Shown here piece after piece: positions 6,879 through 13,166 of a stretch of 50,795 nt of DNA. Position 1 is the stretch's first letter; each line of letters begins with the position of its first letter. Location: the NCBI GenBank assembly GCA_019119285.1, contig DWXJ01000012.1, positions 1 through 50,795 of the forward strand, in the 5' to 3' direction. This DNA is from Merdimonas faecigallinarum. GTDB lineage: Bacteria; Bacillota; Clostridia; Lachnospirales; Lachnospiraceae. The notes below the pieces were generated by a model. That model worked only from the letters and a program-made list of their open reading frames with translations. It was not told where the DNA came from and did not search any database. The position numbers were made by a program, and so were the translations under genes.

Positions 6879-8246
6879 CTAGAAAACCACGTCATTTTCA
6901 TGGATACCCTCTCCGCTCAGGGCGATATGGTCATAGTTCGACAGACTGTAATCGCTTCCGCTTTCCACGATGTAATATTCATCGCTTTCGCACAAGATCC
7001 GCACCTGCCGGAATTCTGCGTATCCTTTATTGATATTATAAACGCCGCGAAGAGTTTCTTTGACCTTCAGCGCATAAGTATCCTCTGAATCTTCTTTTCT
7101 TAGAACCGTTCCTTCTTTCAATGCATCTGCGTCCAGATAGATCATACCGTTTTCATTATCCCGGTAATACACCTCAGCTTCCTGGAAATTAGCGCTGTCA
7201 GATCCGTCGTCGATCAGAACACCGCTTCCGTTTTTGGAAAGATAATCTTCCGGTACAGTATAAAAATCCTTTTTAATCACGGAAGATTTCGGGATCTTCA
7301 ATCCGGACTGGTCTTCCAGGATCAGTTCAATATCCACATAGCGGTCAGAGGCATAACGTATCATAGAAGAATCCAGGGTCAGGAAAGCGTAATTTTGCTT
7401 GCCTTTTTTCTTGATCTCTAATTTTGCCACAGCCGTTTGATTGTCCTTGGAAAATTTGATCGACACACTGCTGTTCTCTTTCAATTCTTCTGCTGTTTCG
7501 TCATCCAGCAAAAGCACGATATGCCACAAATCGGAACGGACCAGCTTGTACACAGGATCGCCTGCATTGACGTATGTATTATTCTGCAGATAAGACGCCT
7601 TATAATCGGCCTTGCTGATCATGTCTTCTGTGACGGTATCCATGGTAACTGATTCACAGCCGTCTGTAGAAAACAGGATGATCCCGTCCGTGGCGGCATT
7701 ATAGATCTGCAGCTGCTGGGAACCATCTATCACCATCTGGTCAAGCTGTGCCTGCCTGCTTTGAGTAGACTTACTTTCCAGAATCGTAGAAACCCTGTCC
7801 TTTAAAGCATAGACATCGCTGAATTTATCACTGTCAAAACTGTCGCTGAAACTTCGTGTCTGCTGCAGAACCGATGCCTGCTCTTCTGCCGAAAGTGCTT
7901 GTGTATCTTCCTCCGAACCGGATGATTTGAATTCCAGCTTATCCGGTGTCATACAGTAGACTTTTGTCTGTGCGCCTACTTTACTTCCCTCCAGCGGGAA
8001 ATAATTGACGTAACCGGAGGTATCTGCTGTTACAACCGTTTCTTCCCGCAGGATCAGTCCTGTATATGCCGTATCCTTCTGGATCGAACCTTCCCGGACC
8101 TCATAGATGGATACGTGATTACCGGTAAGATACAAAAGCACTGTAGCGGCAAGATAGATAAAAATTACCCCAAATATAAAGATACCGATATTAAAATGCC
8201 ATTTTTTGCGATAAACTTCTATGTTTGTCATTTTATTACCGCTCAA
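6879..8246 (-). CDS. HlyD-like membrane fusion/adaptor protein
   Basis: A 455-residue protein with one N-terminal membrane segment (about 19-40) and a long outside part. Two lipoyl-like beta stretches (about 55-95, GLILREETVVTADTSGYVNY, and about 205-245) flank a helical region (about 105-165), resembling periplasmic adaptors of the HlyD type. No ABC transporter or other exporter is encoded nearby. It lies instead in the yggS-sepF operon, and similar genes occupy this place in other Lachnospiraceae, so a role at the envelope or septum is plausible but unproven. A TTG at 8246 has GGAGG 9 nt upstream. An ATG five codons later would be too far from it. Confidence 0.75.
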   Translation of the reverse strand: MSGNKMTNIEVYRKKWHFNIGIFIFGVIFIYLAATVLLYLTGNHVSIYEVREGSIQKDTAYTGLILREETVVTADTSGYVNYFPLEGSKVGAQTKVYCMTPDKLEFKSSGSEEDTQALSAEEQASVLQQTRSFSDSFDSDKFSDVYALKDRVSTILESKSTQSRQAQLDQMVIDGSQQLQIYNAATDGIILFSTDGCESVTMDTVTEDMISKADYKASYLQNNTYVNAGDPVYKLVRSDLWHIVLLLDDETAEELKENSSVSIKFSKDNQTAVAKLEIKKKGKQNYAFLTLDSSMIRYASDRYVDIELILEDQSGLKIPKSSVIKKDFYTVPEDYLSKNGSGVLIDDGSDSANFQEAEVYYRDNENGMIYLDADALKEGTVLRKEDSEDTYALKVKETLRGVYNINKGYAEFRQVRILCESDEYYIVESGSDYSLSNYDHIALSGEGIHENDVVF

Positions 8247-8264
8247 AGTATATTTCCTCCCCTG

Positions 8265-9245
8265 TTATTCGGATCTGTGCGACGCGGATCCCGCTTCCCG
8301 GATCCCGGCAAGAGCAGCGCCGTTCAGGTAATGAAACCGTCTTCCCTGATGATAATGCCCTGCTTCCATGATCGAGAGAAGTTCCTCTCTTAATTTCCAC
8401 CAGCTTGTCCCCCAGTTACAGAATACAGCATCCTTTTCGGGAATCCGGCTGAAAAGACGTTCCACTGCGGTTTCCGGAGACAGGTGCTCCAGAAATACGA
8501 TCAGACGGCGGAAATACTCCTCTTTGGAGCATAAAGTTATTGTACCATTTTCGTACGCTTCGCACAACCTTGTGTTTTTTGCAATATACAGAGAATGTGC
8601 CTTAACAATATCGATTCGCAGAGCGGATAAGATCCTGGCTGTTTCTATGGCGTCATTTAAGTTGTCTCCCGGAAGATTTAAAATCACGTGAGCGCAGATA
8701 TCAAATCCATAGGGACGGATCATAAGAACCGCGTCGATCAGCTCGGCCAGGGTATGGCCGCGGTTGATGGATAGCAGCGTATGATAATTTGCGGTCTGCA
8801 GGCCCAGTTCTATCGTTATCTGAACTCCGAACTCTTTGCTGATCCGGTCGAGAACCTCCAGATACGGAGGCGCGATGCAGTCGGGACGGGTAGAAACAGC
8901 GATTTCAACGATGTCCGGAAAACCGGCGGCTTCCTGTAAATAGCAGGAAAACTGTCCGACCGGCAGATAGGTATTGGTATAGTTCTGAAAGTAGGCGATG
9001 TATTTTTTTGCATGATATTTGCGGGAAATAATACCACGGGCATGCGCAAGCTGCTCTTTTACCGGTGTGCAGCTTTCACAGGATTCAAATCCGGTCCCTG
9101 ACTGCGCACAAAAAGCGCATCCTCCGGAACCATTTTCCCGGTTTGGACAGGTAACCGGAAGATTTACCGGTAACTTATATACTTTTTCGCCATATTTCTT
9201 TTTCAGGTAACTGGAATATGGATAATAAAAGAAATCTTCCTGCAT
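8265..9245 (-). CDS. TIGR01212-family radical SAM protein (YhcC-like)
   Basis: A 326-residue radical SAM enzyme. The N-terminal FYYPYSSYLKKKYGEKVYK is a family signature. The Fe-S cysteines lie in CPNRENGSGGCAFC (about 30-43). Strings such as STRPDCI and ELGLQTANYHTL are typical of the YhcC/TIGR01212 group, which is related to Elp3-like radical SAM proteins. The reaction is not established. It is the first gene of the minus-strand run ending at 2707, 18 bp ahead of the HlyD-like gene. The start ATG follows GATGAGG. Confidence 0.88.
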   Translation of the reverse strand: MQEDFFYYPYSSYLKKKYGEKVYKLPVNLPVTCPNRENGSGGCAFCAQSGTGFESCESCTPVKEQLAHARGIISRKYHAKKYIAYFQNYTNTYLPVGQFSCYLQEAAGFPDIVEIAVSTRPDCIAPPYLEVLDRISKEFGVQITIELGLQTANYHTLLSINRGHTLAELIDAVLMIRPYGFDICAHVILNLPGDNLNDAIETARILSALRIDIVKAHSLYIAKNTRLCEAYENGTITLCSKEEYFRRLIVFLEHLSPETAVERLFSRIPEKDAVFCNWGTSWWKLREELLSIMEAGHYHQGRRFHYLNGAALAGIREAGSASHRSE

Positions 9246-9273
9246 TTTTTAAACCTCATCTGACAATGAATAA

Positions 9274-9282
9274 ATTTTACCA
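9274..9282 (-). promoter_or_regulatory. Extended -10 promoter for the radical SAM-sepF operon
   Basis: On the minus strand TGG-TAAAAT (9282 to 9274) forms a TGn-extended -10 element about 28 bp before the start codon at 9245. No good -35 hexamer is visible 17 bp upstream, so this rests on the extended -10 alone. Confidence 0.45.
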
Positions 9283-9324
9283 AAACCAGAATACTAACGA
9301 TATACCAAAAAAGGAGGAATTCAT

Positions 9325-9525
9325 ATGAAATGGTTTGATTACACTGCTCTCACACTGGTGATCATCGGAGCAGTCAACTGGCTTCTGGTCGGTATCTTCC
9401 GTTTTGATCTGGTCGCCTTTTTGTTTGGCAACCTGTCCTGGCTGTCACGTATTATCTATACGCTGGTAGGACTGTGCGGCTTATACCTGATCAGCCTGTA
9501 TGGAAGAATCACATCTGCTTCCTAA
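9325..9525 (+). CDS. DUF378 domain-containing small membrane protein
   Basis: A 66-residue protein made of two hydrophobic helices. It matches the DUF378 (YuzA) family pattern: FDYTALTLVIIGAVNWLLVG, then DLVAFLFG and a second helix ending GLYLI. Function is unknown for the family. A near-perfect ribosome binding site (AAGGAGG, 8 nt before ATG) suggests strong translation. The gene is a single-gene unit, divergent from the radical SAM gene and closed by its own terminator. Confidence 0.9.
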   Translation: MKWFDYTALTLVIIGAVNWLLVGIFRFDLVAFLFGNLSWLSRIIYTLVGLCGLYLISLYGRITSAS

Positions 9526-9550
9526 TCATACATTCTTCTGGAATAGAGGA

Positions 9551-9584
9551 AAGGGGTATCCCGCTTCGGAGATGCCCCTTTTTT
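9551..9584 (+). terminator. Intrinsic terminator of the DUF378 gene
   Basis: A 10-bp stem (9551-9560 with 9571-9580, one G-U) is followed by six T (9579-9584). It lies 25 bp past the DUF378 stop codon. The reverse direction lacks a good T-run. Confidence 0.9.
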
Positions 9585-9589
9585 GCATG

Positions 9590-10597
9590 TTATTGTGATG
9601 ATTGCTGCCCGTCTGCCGGGTTGTCCGCAGGGAGCGTGTTCAGGATCGTCGTCATATCCTGATATAACAGTTCTTTGGTATCCGCCCCCATTACAACAGA
9701 AATATACGGCTGGTCGGAAGAATCTCTGCTCAGAAGGATCAGACAATTTCCGGCAAGCTTTGTTGTACCGGTCTTTCCGCCTACAAGAGTGACGGATTCC
9801 GGACGGGAGGCTGCGCCGGTGGCATAAAAATTCGTCGGCTCCCATTCTACGCTTCTGGGGTTGCCGTCAGCTCCGGTGATCTGAGGATCATAGGCTTGTG
9901 CGCTGATCACCTGGACAAACTCCTCGTGCTTGATACATTCGTTAAAAATCAGATACAGATCATAGGCAGTTGTGTAATGATTTTCATCATGGAGCCCGTG
10001 GGGATTTACAAAATGCGTAGAGGTTGCCATCAATTCTTCGGCTTTCTCATTCATCATGCCCACGAAGGTTTCCACATCACCGCCTACTGCTTCGGCAATT
10101 GCGACTGCAGCGTCATTGCCGGAGCAAAGAAGCAGACCGTATAACAGATCCTTAAGAGTAAGCTGGTCTCCAAGCTCCAGTTCACAGACAGATTCATCCG
10201 CCGCAAAACTGGAAGCAGCTGCAGCCTCAGATACGGTTACCGTCTGAGACAGATCTCCGGATTCAATCGCCACAAGGGCAGTCATGATCTTTGTTGTACT
10301 GGCCGGGAACAGCCGGTCATAGACCTGATAAGAAAAATCTGTCTGCGCCTGCTCCACGTCAAATAAAGCGGCTGCATGAAGACCTGAGGTATCAGGCGCT
10401 CCGGTCATTTCCACATTTCCATCCGGAACACAGAGATCTTCTGCGAACAGATGATCCCGATATATATTTTTATTATAAGTTTGTGTCTCGTATTCTGTCA
10501 CAACCGGATCCGGTTCAAAAAGAGAACAGCCGGTAAGGCACAGTGCACCTGCCAGGATCCATGCAACAGAACCAAAACATTTACCGATACATTTCAC
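9590..10597 (-). CDS. D-alanyl-D-alanine carboxypeptidase, lipoprotein
   Basis: A serine-type (S11, DacF-like) carboxypeptidase that trims the terminal D-Ala from peptidoglycan stem peptides outside the membrane. All three active-site motifs are present: SxxK in ASTTKIM, SGN in LLCSGNDAA and KTG in GGKTGTTK. The N terminus carries a lipobox (LTGC, Cys24), so the protein is predicted to be lipid-anchored and an LspA substrate. The start is uncertain: a GTG at 10597 lies 12 nt after AGGAG, while TTG codons at 10606 and 10621 are also in frame. It overlaps the end of the mgsA homologue by 17 bp and is the last gene of the elongation operon. Confidence 0.9.
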   Translation of the reverse strand: MKCIGKCFGSVAWILAGALCLTGCSLFEPDPVVTEYETQTYNKNIYRDHLFAEDLCVPDGNVEMTGAPDTSGLHAAALFDVEQAQTDFSYQVYDRLFPASTTKIMTALVAIESGDLSQTVTVSEAAAASSFAADESVCELELGDQLTLKDLLYGLLLCSGNDAAVAIAEAVGGDVETFVGMMNEKAEELMATSTHFVNPHGLHDENHYTTAYDLYLIFNECIKHEEFVQVISAQAYDPQITGADGNPRSVEWEPTNFYATGAASRPESVTLVGGKTGTTKLAGNCLILLSRDSSDQPYISVVMGADTKELLYQDMTTILNTLPADNPADGQQSSQ

Positions 10598-10976
10598 GCC
10601 AGTCAAGATCTCCTCTGTCAATTGCTAAAATAATCAGCTCCGCTGTGGCAAGGTTGGTTGCCAGCGGGATATTGTACATATCGCACAGACGGATCACATC
10701 ATTGAGATCCGGATCGTGAGGCCTTGGGTTGGAAGGCTCACGAAGGAAAATAAGAGCATCAATATCATTCTGAGCGATCTGGGCGCCAAGCTGCTGCTTG
10801 CCTCCTAACGGCCCGGCCAGATATTTGTGGATGTTCAGATTCGTTACTTCCTCGATCAGCCGTCCGGTCGTTCCGGTCGCATACAGATTGTGTTTGCTTA
10901 AGATTCCCCTGTAAGCAATACAGAAGTTCTGCATCAGTGTTTTTTTGGAATCGTGTGCTATCAGCCCAATATTCAT
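10581..10976 (-). CDS. Methylglyoxal synthase homologue with altered active site
   Basis: A 131-residue protein of the MgsA family, which converts dihydroxyacetone phosphate to methylglyoxal. The fold signatures are clear: LIAHDSKK, YATGTTG, and PHDPD, with phosphate-binding and catalytic-site neighbours His8, His87 and Asp90. However, the residue matching the E. coli catalytic base Asp71 is Lys60 (GGKQQ instead of GGDQQ), and that matching Asp91 is Glu80 (REP instead of the usual DP motif). Activity is therefore doubtful. The ATG at 10976 is 8 nt after TAAGGAG. It lies between rodA and the carboxypeptidase gene, in a cell-shape operon rather than with glycolytic genes. I withhold the symbol because of the substitutions. 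Confidence 0.85.
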   Translation of the reverse strand: MNIGLIAHDSKKTLMQNFCIAYRGILSKHNLYATGTTGRLIEEVTNLNIHKYLAGPLGGKQQLGAQIAQNDIDALIFLREPSNPRPHDPDLNDVIRLCDMYNIPLATNLATAELIILAIDRGDLDWREMYR

Positions 10977-10988
10977 GCTCTTCACTCC

Positions 10989-12113
10989 TTACTGATATTT
11001 TTTCGGCTGTAATCCAACATTTAGGACAAGACCGATACCAATATAGAGGCTGACCAGAGAGGTCAGTCCGTAACTTATAAATGGCAGCGGAACCCCCGTA
11101 TTTGGAATCAGTTGTGTTGCAACTCCAATATTAATAAAACTTTGTATCCCTATCAGGCCGCCGACTCCGCAACAGATAATACGCCCTGACAGGTTCTGCG
11201 ATCGTCTTCCAATCAATATACATTGTATCACAATCAACAATAATAAAGCAATAATAATACAACTTCCAATGAAACCTAATTCTTCCCCTACAATAGCGAA
11301 AATAAAGTCTGTACTGGGCTCCAGGATGAAGTCCCCGTTCTTGACAGATTCGGTCGTCGTATTATTAAGTCCTTTGCCGGTCAGCTGTCCGGAACCGATG
11401 GCCATGACGGAATTTCGCTGCTGATAGGCGCCATCGCTTGCATACTTTTCCGGCTCCAGAAAGGCCAGGATACGTTCCTGCTGATAATCTTTCAGGAACG
11501 GCTGGTTTGGCTGTACCACAATACTTAAAAAGATCACCGCCACCGGGATCAGGATCACCAGAACTGTCCCGATAAATTTGTAACTCAGGCCGCCGATGTA
11601 GATCAGCAGACACAGAACCAGGGCTGTACAGATGGTTGTGGAAAGGTTTGGCTCTGCGATGATCAGAGCCAGCGGGATCCCGCAGAGCACTGCATATTTC
11701 AGCAGGGTGCGCGGTTCACTGATCTCGTCCTCATGTTCAGTGATAAATTTGGCAAAAAACAGGATCAGCAGGATTTTTGCAAGCTCTGAAGGCTGGAACT
11801 GGGTAAAGCCAAGGTTGATCCAGCGGGTGGCTCCGTTTACTTCTGTTCCTATGACAAGCACTGCTCCCAGGATCAGAACGACAAAGCCGTAAATGAGCCA
11901 GTAAAAATCCATGAGCCAGACATAATCGATCAGCGAAACGATCACCATAACAAACAGGCCAAAGGCCAGTCCGATGATCTGCCTGGACTGATTGTCCGGT
12001 TCCGCGCTGCCGATCACGAATACGCCGATCACGGACAATGCAAGAACCAGAAGGACAAGATTCATTTTATAGTCTTTCAGGTGATACCGTTTTAAGAAAT
12101 TTGGCAATCTCAC
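10989..12113 (-). CDS. rodA: Rod shape-determining protein RodA (SEDS family)
   Basis: A 374-residue SEDS protein with about ten membrane segments. This family polymerises glycan strands from lipid II; RodA works with PBP2 in the elongasome. The family signatures WINLGFTQFQPSELAKI (about 93-110) and, near the C terminus, NTGVPLPFISYGLTSL are intact. The GTG start at 12113 overlaps the minE stop codon (GTGA) with AGGAG 7 nt upstream, so translation is coupled. Its partner PBP2 is encoded three genes upstream in the same operon, which supports RodA rather than FtsW. Confidence 0.95.
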   Translation of the reverse strand: MRLPNFLKRYHLKDYKMNLVLLVLALSVIGVFVIGSAEPDNQSRQIIGLAFGLFVMVIVSLIDYVWLMDFYWLIYGFVVLILGAVLVIGTEVNGATRWINLGFTQFQPSELAKILLILFFAKFITEHEDEISEPRTLLKYAVLCGIPLALIIAEPNLSTTICTALVLCLLIYIGGLSYKFIGTVLVILIPVAVIFLSIVVQPNQPFLKDYQQERILAFLEPEKYASDGAYQQRNSVMAIGSGQLTGKGLNNTTTESVKNGDFILEPSTDFIFAIVGEELGFIGSCIIIALLLLIVIQCILIGRRSQNLSGRIICCGVGGLIGIQSFINIGVATQLIPNTGVPLPFISYGLTSLVSLYIGIGLVLNVGLQPKKYQ

Positions 12114-12322
12114 GTTTCTTCTCCTAAAAATGTAATAATGACTTGATTACGATTGATCTCTACATCAAAATTATCTTCTGTAAGTTCCATGTATTTTGAC
12201 AGTGTTTCGAAAAGTTCCCGGCAGATATCTTCATATGCAGCCGGCGAACAATTGACCCTGTCGGAAGTAACAAGCGCCTTCAGACGATTCCGGGCGATTG
12301 ATACAGAAGATCTTTTCTGCAT
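12110..12322 (-). CDS. minE: Cell division topological factor MinE, short form
   Basis: A 70-residue MinE. The anti-MinCD segment (IARNRLKALVTSDR, about 9-22) and the C-terminal topological domain (about 30-70) are recognisable. It starts almost at that segment and lacks the 8-12 residue N-terminal amphipathic helix that tethers typical 80-90 residue MinE to the membrane. The start is well supported by GGAGGG 7-8 nt before the ATG, 11 bp after minD. MinE would displace MinD from the membrane and drive pole-to-pole oscillation. No minC is nearby. Confidence 0.88.
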   Translation of the reverse strand: MQKRSSVSIARNRLKALVTSDRVNCSPAAYEDICRELFETLSKYMELTEDNFDVEINRNQVIITFLGEET

Positions 12323-12333
12323 GGCGCGCCCTC

Positions 12334-13125
12334 CTAATCCTTTTTAAACAGACTGGAAAGTCTGGAAAAGAATCCGTTCCCTGTATTTAGATCCAGGAAC
12401 GGCACTTCTTCTCCCGTGATCCGCCTGCAGATATTCATGTATGCTGTCTGGGCCGGTCCGCCAAGTCCGATAACCGGTTCTCCCTGATTCGTGCCGATTA
12501 CGACCTTTTCATCGTCCGGGATCGCGCCGATCAACGGGACGGACAGGATTTCTGTCACATCATCTACAGACATCATATCCCCGCGTCTTACCATATCCAT
12601 CCGGATCCGGTTGATGATTAGATCTGTCTTGGGGATCTTCTGGCTTTCCAGAAGGCCGATGATCCGGTCCGCGTCGCGGATGGCAGAAACTTCCGGAGTT
12701 GTTACTACAATGGCCCGGTCCGCGCCTGCGATCGCGTTCTGGAAGCCCTGCTCAATGCCTGCCGGGCAGTCCAGAAGAATATAGTCAAACTCTTCTTTTA
12801 ATTCAGAAGTCAGTTTTTTCATCTGCCCCGGAGAAATGGCTGTTTTATCCCGGGTCTGCGCAGACGGTAAGAGATAAAGATTCTCATATCTCTTATCCCG
12901 GATCATTGCCTGCTTCAGTCTGCAGGTACCCTCGATCACGTCTACCAGGTTGTAAACGATCAGATTTTCCAGCCCCATTACCACGTCCAGGTTCCGAAGA
13001 CCGAGATCTGTATCGATCACAACCACTTTTTTCTCCAGTTTTGAAAGGCCTGCGCCGATATTTGCGGTAGTGGTCGTTTTACCCACTCCGCCTTTTCCTG
13101 ATGTGATTACAATTACTTCGCCCAT
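12334..13125 (-). CDS. minD: Septum site-determining ATPase MinD
   Basis: A 263-residue deviant Walker A ATPase. SGKGGVGKTTTTAN (about 9-22) with the signature lysine starts the fold, and DTDLGLRNLDVVMG (about 39-52) is the MinD-specific switch. The C terminus ends in an amphipathic helix (FFSRLSSLFKKD), the membrane-targeting sequence. MinD recruits MinC to block FtsZ away from midcell and is cycled by MinE. A strong AGGAGG precedes the ATG. It follows the PBP2 gene in the operon. In many Firmicutes minC precedes minD, but here it does not. Confidence 0.97.
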   Translation of the reverse strand: MGEVIVITSGKGGVGKTTTTANIGAGLSKLEKKVVVIDTDLGLRNLDVVMGLENLIVYNLVDVIEGTCRLKQAMIRDKRYENLYLLPSAQTRDKTAISPGQMKKLTSELKEEFDYILLDCPAGIEQGFQNAIAGADRAIVVTTPEVSAIRDADRIIGLLESQKIPKTDLIINRIRMDMVRRGDMMSVDDVTEILSVPLIGAIPDDEKVVIGTNQGEPVIGLGGPAQTAYMNICRRITGEEVPFLDLNTGNGFFSRLSSLFKKD

Positions 13126-13166
13126 GAATACTTCCTCCTATAACTGGTTTTACGTCAATAAATTCT

